Origin: Actinomycetes bacterium
Lineage (GTDB): Bacteria; Actinomycetota; Thermoleophilia; Solirubrobacterales; Solirubrobacteraceae
Assembly: GCA_023405705.1 (NCBI GenBank)
Contig: JAEXXR010000411.1
Span: 1 to 5,492 of the forward strand
DNA: 5,492 nt
Direction: 5' to 3'
Within the stretch, counting starts at the first letter, position 1. Each line of letters opens with the position of its first letter. A program made the translations under genes and the position numbers. Below, piece after piece: positions 1-4,664 of this stretch. The notes beneath the pieces were generated by a model. That model was not told where the DNA came from. It worked only from the letters and a program-made list of their open reading frames with translations, and did not search any database.

Positions 1-378
1 GATCCCGGGCGTCTGCGCCACGACGGCGCCGGCGATCCAGACGAGGCCGAGCGCCAGCGCCGCCGTCAGCGCCGCGCCGAGCAGCCCGTCGAGGACGCCC
101 AGGCCCGGCAGCCGCAACGTGCGCCGCAGCTTCATCCCGAGCGTCTCCAGACCGCTCGCGAGCAGGCCGCCGACGAGCATCGCGCCGGCCAGCGCGAACA
201 GCGGCGCATACGGGGAGTGCGAGCCGTCGGGCAGGATCAGCGGGCCGACGCGCGCGCCCAGCAGCGCGCCCGCCGCGAAGCCGGCGAGCGCGAGCGCCCC
301 GACGATGAAGCCGCGCAGGTAGCCGGCGACCGCGAAGAGCGCCACGAGCGCGACGATGATCCAGTCGATGGTGGTCAC
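1..378 (-). CDS. CvpA-like membrane domain, probably N-terminus of a MarP-family serine protease (partial)
   Basis: The reverse strand from GTG at 378 reads without a stop for 126 codons to the window edge, so the C-terminus is missing. The protein begins VTTIDWIIVALVALFAVAGY and is almost wholly hydrophobic, with about four membrane segments near residues 5-20, 22-45, 58-77 and 98-120. A basic cytoplasmic-type stretch (MKLRRTLRLPGLG) lies at about 82-94. This spacing, with Gly-rich helices and the LPGLGVLDGLLGA motif, fits the CvpA (colicin V production) family. In actinobacteria the same domain forms the membrane anchor of MarP proteases, which carry a periplasmic trypsin-like domain after it; in Mycobacterium MarP supports acid resistance by acting on a peptidoglycan hydrolase. 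Whether a protease domain follows here cannot be seen, so plain CvpA remains possible. GTG 378 is chosen because the family pattern starts there; no good Shine-Dalgarno is visible. The gene is divergent to the PBP gene. Confidence 0.8.
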   Translation of the reverse strand, partial: MTTIDWIIVALVALFAVAGYLRGFIVGALALAGFAAGALLGARVGPLILPDGSHSPYAPLFALAGAMLVGGLLASGLETLGMKLRRTLRLPGLGVLDGLLGAALTAALALGLVWIAGAVVAQTPGI

Positions 379-470
379 GGCCTGCCGCAAGGATGACGGG
401 CGCGGCGGCTCGGTCGCCGCCACGCCTTCGCGCCGTCTTCCGGCAAGTTGCGCAAAGACGCCGCCGCTCC

Positions 471-499
471 TTCGCATTTTGCGGGCGATCATCTACGCT
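471..499 (+). promoter_or_regulatory. Candidate promoter of the PBP gene (leaderless type)
   Basis: A TTCGCA -35-like hexamer (471-476) is separated by 17 nt from a TACGCT -10-like hexamer (494-499). The GTG codon at 509 follows the -10 box after only 9 nt, so transcription would start at or a few nt before it. The same geometry is seen before three other genes in the window, which supports both the promoter and the GTG start. An 8-bp palindrome, TTGCGCAA (448-455), lies just upstream in this divergent intergenic region and could be an operator, though chance is likely for so short a site. Confidence 0.45.
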
Positions 500-508
500 C
501 CGGCTCAC

Positions 509-2269
509 GTGGAGGCAGGCAGCCGGAGTGGGGGCGGACGGCATCTTCAGCCGTCCCGGATCAGCGCCGCAGCAGCGGAGCGGCGCCGCCGCCGCATGCG
601 CCGGCTCGTGCCGGCCGTCGCCCTGCTCGCGATCGTCGTCGCGGCGATCGTCCTGCTGACCGGCTCCGGCGACGGCGGCAAGCGCGAGACCGCCGAGCAG
701 TTCGTCGCGCTGTGGGCGAGAAGAGACTTCAGAGGGATGTACGGGCTGCTCGGCGAGGACGCCAAGAGAGCGTTCTCCGAGGCCGCCTTCCAGGCCGCCT
801 ACGCCAACGCCGCGACGACTGCGACCTCCCGTTCGCTCACCGCCGGGAGAGCGCGCGAGGCGCAGAAAGACCTCGTCGCCGTCGAGGTGACCGTCCGGAC
901 GCGCGTCTTCGGCACCGTCCGCGGCGTGCTCGACGTGCCGATGGTCGAGGAGGGCGAGGAGGCGCGCGTCGCCTGGCGCCCGGCGCTCGTCTTCCCCGGG
1001 CTGCAGGCCGGCGAGCAGCTGACTCGCGAGACCGAGCTGCCCGAGCGCGGCACGCTGCTGGCGCGCGACGGCGCCGTGCTCGCCGAGGGCCCCGACCGCA
1101 CCTCCGAGATCCCCGACGTCGCGAGCCAGATCGTCGGCGGCATGGAGCCGATCCCCGACGAGCAGAAGCCGGCGATGCGCGCGCTCGGCTACCCCGACGA
1201 CGCGCAGGTCGGCGCCTCCGGCCTGGAGCGCGTCTTCCAGACGCAGCTCGCCGGCACCCCCGGCGGGCGCCTGCTGGCCGGCGCGCGCGTGCTGGCGAGA
1301 TCGCGGCCGAGAGCGGCCGCGCCGGTCAGAACGACGATCAGCCCCGAGGTCGAGCGGGTCGCGGTCGCGCAGCTCGGCGGCCGCTACGGCGGCGTCGCGG
1401 CGATCGACCCCGGCACCGGCGAGATCCTCGCGCTCGCCGGCGTCGCCTTCTCCGGCCTGCAGCCGCCCGGCTCGACCTTCAAGATCATCACGCTCGTCGG
1501 CGCGCTGGAGGCCGGGATCGCGAAGCCCGACACGCAGTACCCGGTGGTCAGCGAGGCGTCGCTGTCGGGCGTTCCGATCCAGAACGCCAACGGCGAGTAC
1601 TGCGGCGGCTCGCTCGTCGCCTCCTTCGCCCACTCCTGCAACTCCGTCTTCGCGCCGCTGGGCGCCAGACTCGGCGCCGAGAGACTGGTCGACATCACCG
1701 AGCGGTTCGGCTTCAACGCGCCGCTCGGCATCCCCGGCGCCGCGGTCAGCACGATCCCCGCCGCCGACCAGATCGGCGACGACCTGGCGGTCGGCTCCTC
1801 CGCCATCGGCCAGGGGATGGTGCAGGCGACGACGCTGCAGATGACGCTCGTCGCGGCGACGATCGCCAACGACGGCATGCGCCCCGTCCCGACGCTGGAG
1901 CTGGGCAGGAGACCGGAGTTCGTGAGAGTCACGACGCCGCAGGTCGCGCGCCAGGTCGCGCGCATGATGCAGGAGGTCGTGAGAGACGGCACCGGCGGCG
2001 CCGCGGCGATCGACGGCGTCGTCGTCGCCGGCAAGACCGGCACCGCCGAGCTGCGCACGACCGTCTCGACCGGCGACGGCGACGACCCCGAGCACCTGCA
2101 GGACGACATCCCCGACACCGACGCCTGGTTCGTCGCCTACGCGCCCGACAGAAGACCGCGCGTCGCCGTCGGCGTCCTCTTCACCGAGGCCGGTGCCGGC
2201 GGCGAGATCGCCGCCCCGCCGGCCCGCGAGGTGCTCGTCACGAGCCTCCAGGAGACCGCGCCGCGCTGA
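509..2269 (+). CDS. Class B penicillin-binding protein (peptidoglycan transpeptidase) with MecA_N/NTF2-like domain
   Basis: From GTG 509 this encodes 586 residues. It is a membrane-anchored D,D-transpeptidase that would cross-link peptidoglycan outside the membrane. A basic cytoplasmic stretch (ERRRRRMRR, about 25-32) precedes one membrane helix (about 33-51). An NTF2-like/MecA_N-type domain (about 57-174, ETAEQFVALWARRDF...) follows. The dimerisation region begins at RGTLLARDGAVLAEG (about 180-194). The transpeptidase domain (about 274-580) holds all three active-site motifs: STFK (Ser322 nucleophile, Lys325), SCN (Ser376-Asn378) and KTG (509-511). The order matches PBP2a/PbpA-like monofunctional PBPs, not bifunctional ones, since there is no glycosyltransferase domain. 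The frame is open back to ATG 356, but that region overlaps the divergent gene and promoter. ATG 596 is the other plausible start (557 aa), giving a very short cytoplasmic tail. Fifteen AGA arginine codons are striking for this GC content. A hairpin terminator follows the stop. Confidence 0.93.
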   Translation: MEAGSRSGGGRHLQPSRISAAAAERRRRRMRRLVPAVALLAIVVAAIVLLTGSGDGGKRETAEQFVALWARRDFRGMYGLLGEDAKRAFSEAAFQAAYANAATTATSRSLTAGRAREAQKDLVAVEVTVRTRVFGTVRGVLDVPMVEEGEEARVAWRPALVFPGLQAGEQLTRETELPERGTLLARDGAVLAEGPDRTSEIPDVASQIVGGMEPIPDEQKPAMRALGYPDDAQVGASGLERVFQTQLAGTPGGRLLAGARVLARSRPRAAAPVRTTISPEVERVAVAQLGGRYGGVAAIDPGTGEILALAGVAFSGLQPPGSTFKIITLVGALEAGIAKPDTQYPVVSEASLSGVPIQNANGEYCGGSLVASFAHSCNSVFAPLGARLGAERLVDITERFGFNAPLGIPGAAVSTIPAADQIGDDLAVGSSAIGQGMVQATTLQMTLVAATIANDGMRPVPTLELGRRPEFVRVTTPQVARQVARMMQEVVRDGTGGAAAIDGVVVAGKTGTAELRTTVSTGDGDDPEHLQDDIPDTDAWFVAYAPDRRPRVAVGVLFTEAGAGGEIAAPPAREVLVTSLQETAPR

Positions 2270-2276
2270 AACGCAA

Positions 2277-2302
2277 GAGGGACCGGCTCGCGCCGGTCCC
2301 TC
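2277..2302. terminator. Bidirectional hairpin terminator between convergent genes
   Basis: GAGGGACCGGC (2277-2287) and GCCGGTCCCTC (2292-2302) form a perfect 11-bp stem with a TCGC tetraloop. It lies 7 nt after the PBP stop and 26 nt after the stop of the convergent lipoprotein gene, so it can serve both. There is no true U tract: the plus strand continues GAAAGAC, and the minus strand continues TTGCGTTT, which is the better tail. Hairpins with weak U tracts are common in high-GC actinobacteria. Confidence 0.85.
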
Positions 2303-2328
2303 GAAAGACTGCTCGTGCGGCGGAGCCG

Positions 2329-2907
2329 CTAGAGGTCGAGCGTGACCGTGGAGGCCTCGCCGCCCTCGGTCGGGACGATCTCCAGCTCGACCGGCGAGCT
2401 CTGGTACATCGAGTACGGGACCTTGAACAGCAGCATCGAGCCCTGGATCGGGCCGGAGCCGGAGGCGCTGTCCGGGTTCGGCAGCAGCGGCTGGCCGTTG
2501 CCGGAGGCCTGCTCGATCACGCGCGGGACGTACTTGAACGGGTTCGAGTCGTCGATCTCGATCGGCTCGTACTCGTTGTCCATCGCGTCGCGGATGTGGA
2601 ACTCGGCGGTCGCTCTGTGCGGCGTGTCGGTCGTGTTCTGGACACGGACCCAGACGCCGAACCACTGCTCGTCGGTTCTCAGCGTCGCCTCGGCCGGGAC
2701 GACGCCCTCGAGGTACTCGCTGTCGTCGACGGCCGCCGGGTTGAGCGCCCGGGAGATCTGCACCTGGTAGATCAGATTGCCCGCCTGGACGTTCACGGAC
2801 TCGAGCTCACCTCTGGTGATCGGCCCGTGGTCGCTGCCGCAGGCAGAGAGCGTCAGCGCCGCGAGCAGCGCGCCGACCAGCGGTGGGGTTCGGAGAAGTC
2901 TCTTCAT
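2329..2907 (-). CDS. Secreted lipoprotein, DUF4352-like immunoglobulin-type fold (function unknown)
   Basis: This 192-residue protein starts at ATG 2907 with a textbook lipoprotein signal: basic MKRLLR, a hydrophobic core (about 8-20) and the lipobox LSAC at 20-23, so Cys23 would be lipid-modified and the mature protein anchored outside the membrane. The mature part is acidic and predicted to be mostly beta. A segment with alternating hydrophobics (FGVWVRVQNTTDTPH, then AEFHIRDAMDNEYEPIEI, about 82-118) resembles DUF4352/TRF2-like Ig folds, in which an extracellular protein shows a W-V-R-V-x-V-x-N strand followed by a D-x-x-G/N-x-x-Y motif. That assignment is by eye. The only cysteine is the lipobox one. 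Four AGA codons occur. The gene follows the SRPBCC gene by 22 nt on the same strand but has its own TAGACT box in the gap, so it is probably transcribed separately as well as, perhaps, by readthrough. Function and partner are unknown. Confidence 0.88.
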   Translation of the reverse strand: MKRLLRTPPLVGALLAALTLSACGSDHGPITRGELESVNVQAGNLIYQVQISRALNPAAVDDSEYLEGVVPAEATLRTDEQWFGVWVRVQNTTDTPHRATAEFHIRDAMDNEYEPIEIDDSNPFKYVPRVIEQASGNGQPLLPNPDSASGSGPIQGSMLLFKVPYSMYQSSPVELEIVPTEGGEASTVTLDL

Positions 2908-2918
2908 GAGCGGCGCGG

Positions 2919-2924
2919 AGTCTA
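2919..2924 (-). promoter_or_regulatory. -10 box of the lipoprotein gene (leaderless type)
   Basis: On the minus strand TAGACT is followed by 11 nt and then ATG (2907). The block from TAGACT to the start codon, TAGACTCCGCGCCGCTC, is nearly the same as the one before the SRPBCC gene (14 of 16 positions). No convincing -35 hexamer is seen; the expected place lies inside the end of the upstream gene. There is no Shine-Dalgarno, so a leaderless or very short-leader transcript is inferred. Confidence 0.55.
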
Positions 2925-2929
2925 CCTTT

Positions 2930-3412
2930 CTAGCGCCCGGCGACCGTCACTCGGCTGCCGCGGTCCCGGTTCTCCTCCAGGATCGACTGCAGCCGGCGCA
3001 GCGACTTCGCCGTCTTGCGCTTCCACCAGCCGCGGTTCTCGCGCAGGCGGTCGCTGGGCATGTTGCGCTCGGCCTCGTAGCGGTACTCGACCTTCGTCAT
3101 GTCGCCCGGCGCGTCCGACAGGGTCCACGTCCCCATCGTGCGGTTGCGGTTGAACTTGCCGGTGCGGCCGCGTTCGACGACGCGGAACGGCGTCACCTCG
3201 ACGAGGGTGTAGTCACCCCAGCCGAAGCGGTTCATCCGCTGGTCCTCGCGGAAGCGCACTCCCGCGCCCGGCCCCTCGCTGTCCTCACGGGTGAGGTGCC
3301 AGTCGGTCAGGAAGTGGTCCTTGAACTCCGGGTGGTTCGCCACGTCGCTGAGGTACTCGACGATCTCCTCGCGCGGACGGGCGATGAAGGCGGTGGCGAT
3401 CACGGGCTCCAT
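2930..3412 (-). CDS. SRPBCC/START-like (polyketide cyclase/dehydrase-type) protein
   Basis: The protein has 160 residues from ATG 3412. It opens MEPVIATAFIARPREEIVEYLSD, the usual first strand plus helix of the SRPBCC fold (a strand ending in I-x-A-P-x-E/x-V/I-x-x-Y-L-x-D). Later strands follow: GAGVRFRED (about 49-57), FGWGDYTLVEVTPFRVVERG (63-82), GTWTLSDAPGDMTKVEYRYEAE (93-114). A long C-terminal helix runs from about 121 to 149 (WWKRKTAKSLRRLQSILEE). The fold makes a deep hydrophobic pocket used by family members to bind lipids or other hydrophobic ligands; the ligand here is unknown and the protein appears cytosolic, with no signal peptide. The C-terminal tail is basic and probably disordered. 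The open frame extends 40 codons upstream to 3532, but that stretch is low-complexity, overlaps the 3' end of the upstream gene and contains the promoter, so ATG 3412 is preferred. It has no AGA codons, unlike the next gene downstream. Confidence 0.88.
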   Translation of the reverse strand: MEPVIATAFIARPREEIVEYLSDVANHPEFKDHFLTDWHLTREDSEGPGAGVRFREDQRMNRFGWGDYTLVEVTPFRVVERGRTGKFNRNRTMGTWTLSDAPGDMTKVEYRYEAERNMPSDRLRENRGWWKRKTAKSLRRLQSILEENRDRGSRVTVAGR

Positions 3413-3422
3413 AGCGGGGCCG

Positions 3423-3428
3423 AGTCTA
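3423..3428 (-). promoter_or_regulatory. -10 box of the SRPBCC gene (leaderless type)
   Basis: TAGACT on the minus strand is followed by CGGCCCCGCT (10 nt) and ATG 3412. The hexamer and most of the following bases repeat those before the lipoprotein gene. No Shine-Dalgarno and no clear -35 hexamer are seen. It sits in the 55-nt gap after the small zinc-protein gene, so the SRPBCC gene probably has its own start of transcription. Confidence 0.55.
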
Positions 3429-3467
3429 ATGGAGGCGGGGCCGAGACGGCCTGCCCCCGGCCCCCGC

Positions 3468-3746
3468 TCAGGCGACCCGGCGGCGGCGCAGCGGTCGCTG
3501 GTCGGTGATCCGCACGGTGTTGCCGTGCTCACCGCCGTGGACGACCTGCGAGGAGACGGGCTGCTCGCGCCGCTCGCGGCGGCACAGCTCGCAGAGCGTG
3601 CGGCCGCCGTCGTAGACGTGGACGCGCTCGCCGATCAGCGGCGTGCGATGGCAGCCGTCGCAGCGGTCGCGGCCGGCGGAGAGCGCCATGACGCTGCGCC
3701 GCAGCAGCTGTCGCTCGAGATCGGGAGACTGCGTCGAACGGAGCAT
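3468..3746 (-). CDS. Small two-CxxC zinc-binding protein (function unknown)
   Basis: This is a 92-residue protein from ATG 3746. A helix-like N-terminal part (DLERQLLRRSVMALSAG, about 9-25) leads into four cysteines arranged as CDGC (Cys29, Cys32) and CELC (Cys52, Cys55), separated by 19 residues. That is a zinc-ribbon or treble-clef-like knuckle. The intervening HRTPLIGERVHVYDGGRTL looks like a beta hairpin. The tail is basic (RPLRRRRVA), which would suit nucleic-acid binding, though this is only a suggestion. I do not recognise a named family; resemblance to small uncharacterised zinc proteins of Thermoleophilia is from memory. ATG 3746 is preferred over the longer open frame (to 3893) because it is preceded by GAAAGGG at 5 nt spacing and because the upstream codons are low-complexity and promoter-like. 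It is the first of three co-directional genes and divergent to the FHA gene. No AGA codons are seen. Confidence 0.8.
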   Translation of the reverse strand: MLRSTQSPDLERQLLRRSVMALSAGRDRCDGCHRTPLIGERVHVYDGGRTLCELCRRERREQPVSSQVVHGGEHGNTVRITDQRPLRRRRVA

Positions 3747-3751
3747 GCGAA

Positions 3752-3758
3752 CCCTTTC
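3752..3758 (-). promoter_or_regulatory. Shine-Dalgarno of the small zinc-protein gene
   Basis: GAAAGGG on the minus strand lies 5 nt before ATG 3746 and decides the start over upstream alternatives. A second purine-rich stretch, AAGGAAGGAG, lies further upstream on the same strand (about 3776-3785). The leader here is clearly longer than in the leaderless-type genes. Confidence 0.6.
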
Positions 3759-3783
3759 GCGCCACCCCCGGCCCGCTCCTTCC

Positions 3784-3813
3784 TTGACAGAAGTCGTGCA
3801 ATGTCGCAATGCT
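3784..3813 (+). promoter_or_regulatory. Candidate promoter with tandem GCAATG repeat in the divergent intergenic region
   Basis: A consensus TTGACA (3784-3789) is followed after 18 nt by AATGCT (3808-3813), a weak -10. It would drive the FHA gene with a leader of about 155 nt. Within it GCAATG occurs twice (3798-3803 and 3806-3811), 8 nt apart, a possible operator. Another -10-like candidate for the same direction is TAGTGT at 3840-3845. I could not choose between them, nor find a convincing minus-strand promoter for the divergent zinc-protein gene. Confidence 0.3.
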
Positions 3814-3879
3814 GACGCACTGGAACTCGGTGTGGGAGCTAGTGTTTTGCACCCCGCCTCGCGGGTAGGAGAGGAGCGC

Positions 3880-3964
3880 GGCCGTTCCCCCACATGACGG
3901 CCTGCGCATCACAACTTCGCTCGTGGCATCTGGCACGAGCCACCGGTTTCACCGGGCATACCGG
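3880..3964 (+). promoter_or_regulatory. Structured 5' leader of the FHA gene: three stem-loops and ACCGG triple repeat
   Basis: Three perfect inverted repeats follow each other: GGCCGT/ACGGCC (3880-3885 with 3897-3902, loop 11 nt containing five C), GCTCGTG/CACGAGC (3919-3925 with 3934-3940, loop 8 nt), and CCGGT/ACCGG (3943-3947 with 3951-3955, loop 3 nt). ACCGG also occurs three times at a strict 9-nt period (3942, 3951, 3960). The third copy overlaps the Shine-Dalgarno, so CCGGT could instead pair with it and hide the ribosome site. No known riboswitch class is recognised. Confidence 0.35.
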
Positions 3965-3967
3965 AGG
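3963..3967 (+). promoter_or_regulatory. Shine-Dalgarno of the FHA gene
   Basis: GGAGG lies 9 nt before ATG 3977 and supports this start over the in-frame ATG at 3923, which has no ribosome site and would translate the hairpin region. Confidence 0.6.
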
Positions 3968-3976
3968 TCGAAGGAC

Positions 3977-4564
3977 ATGCAGTCACACACGTCGGGAACC
4001 CTTGCCGGCACCGGCACCTTCCGCTGCGTCGGCTGTGACTACGTCATGTCCCTCGCAGCGGGCGACGCGCTGCCGCCCTGCCCCGGCTGCGGCGGCGAGG
4101 AGTTCGCCCGTGCCTCGCTCTTCACCGGCCACCACGCCCAGCCCGAGGCGCTGCCGCACAGCGGCGCCGACGACGCGTGGCTGGCGGGCGTGCGCGCCTC
4201 GATCGAGGCCGCCGGCCAGTACCTCGTCTTCACCGAGGGCGACGAGCCGATCGTCCACGAGCTGACGCGCGAGTGGACCAGGATCGGACGCAGCCTCGCG
4301 GCCGACGTCCGCTTCGACGACCCGACCGTCTCGCGCCGCCACGCGCTCGTGGTGCGCCAGGCCGACGGCGTCCGCGTGCTCGACGACCGCAGCCTCAACG
4401 GCGTCTTCGTCAACGACGAGCGCGTCGAGTGGAGCGTGCTGCGCGACGGCGACGAGCTGATCGTCGGCAGGCACCGGCTGCACTTCGTCGACGTGCCGGC
4501 CGTCAGCGGCACGCGCGAGTTCGAGGCGCTGCCGGACCCGCAGGCGAAGGCGCTGACCAGCTGA
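3977..4564 (+). CDS. Zinc-ribbon plus FHA-domain protein (phosphothreonine reader)
   Basis: The protein has 195 residues from ATG 3977. An N-terminal zinc ribbon has CVGC (Cys17, Cys20) and CPGC (Cys35, Cys38) with 14 residues between. A linker with a short helix (about 65-80) follows. The FHA domain covers about 82-172: strands YLVFTEGDEPIVHEL, then IGRS (103-106), SRRH (119-122) and DRSLNGVFVN (137-146), ending GDELIVGRHRLHFVDV. The residues that bind phosphothreonine in FHA domains are all present: Arg105, Ser119, His122 and Asn141. It should therefore recognise proteins phosphorylated by PknB-type Ser/Thr kinases; the target is unknown and the protein is cytosolic. Full zinc-ribbon/FHA fusions resembling this occur in related actinobacteria, from memory. 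The in-frame ATG 3923 is rejected in favour of the one with a Shine-Dalgarno. It lies 100 nt upstream of parA on the same strand, but parA has its own promoter. Arginine codons are CGN and AGG, not AGA. Confidence 0.92.
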   Translation: MQSHTSGTLAGTGTFRCVGCDYVMSLAAGDALPPCPGCGGEEFARASLFTGHHAQPEALPHSGADDAWLAGVRASIEAAGQYLVFTEGDEPIVHELTREWTRIGRSLAADVRFDDPTVSRRHALVVRQADGVRVLDDRSLNGVFVNDERVEWSVLRDGDELIVGRHRLHFVDVPAVSGTREFEALPDPQAKALTS

Positions 4565-4590
4565 GCCCCCGGGCCGCCGCCGCTCGCCGG

Positions 4591-4604
4591 GTCCGCATGC
4601 GGAC
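4591..4604. repeat. Perfect 14-bp palindrome upstream of parA
   Basis: GTCCGCATGCGGAC equals its own reverse complement. It lies 22 nt before the -35 element of parA and 26 nt after the FHA stop. It does not match the parS consensus. As RNA it could make only a 5-bp stem with a 4-nt loop and no U tract, so a dimeric repressor or activator site seems more likely than a terminator. Confidence 0.5.
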
Positions 4605-4612
4605 TACGCGCT

Positions 4613-4654
4613 CGGCGGCGACCGGCTTGCGCCGCCGTCCCGCGTGTCTATAGT
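4613..4654 (+). promoter_or_regulatory. parA promoter (leaderless type) with an inverted repeat over the -35
   Basis: TTGCGC (4627-4632), 16 nt, then TATAGT (4649-4654), the best -10 in the window. ATG 4665 follows after 10 nt with no Shine-Dalgarno, so the mRNA should be leaderless or nearly so. CGGCGGCG (4613-4620) and CGCCGCCG (4630-4637) form an 8-bp inverted repeat with a 9-nt spacer; the right arm overlaps the -35, so it could be an operator, or alternatively a terminator hairpin for the FHA gene. Confidence 0.6.
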
Positions 4655-4664
4655 GCGCGGCTCG

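Noticed and set aside
119..322. Small plus-strand frame opposite the MarP-like gene
   Set aside because: Pro/Ala/Ser-rich shadow; the minus strand has a coherent four-helix membrane protein.
379..395. CATCCT box 11 nt before the GTG of the MarP-like gene as a fifth leaderless promoter
   Set aside because: It lacks the leading T of TANNNT and has no -35; too weak to list although the distance fits.
448..3153. Very long plus-strand open frame (901 codons) across the PBP, lipoprotein and SRPBCC genes
   Set aside because: It is an arginine-rich low-complexity translation in a shifted frame, crosses genes on both strands and a terminator, and shows no domain. It is a product of high GC and few stop codons.
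2777..3508. Plus-strand frame of 243 codons opposite the SRPBCC gene
   Set aside because: It is a shadow of the SRPBCC gene, low in complexity and without ribosome site or promoter.
3822..3846. ECF-sigma-like promoter (GGAAC, 17 nt, GTT)
   Set aside because: The motif is short, the spacing is one or two nt off the SigR-type norm, and no support from position or conservation is available.
3880..3902. 6C RNA motif (known in actinobacteria, reported near partition genes) suggested by the C-rich loop
   Set aside because: Only one hairpin has a C-rich loop and it holds five C; the motif needs two hairpins each with at least six C.
4568..4591. Terminator after the FHA gene formed by CCCGG and CCGGG
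   Set aside because: Only a 5-bp stem with a 14-nt loop and no U tract, expected by chance at this GC content.
4565..4664. parS site for ParB near parA
   Set aside because: No sequence resembling TGTTTCACGTGAAACA occurs there or elsewhere in the window; the 14-bp palindrome is unrelated.
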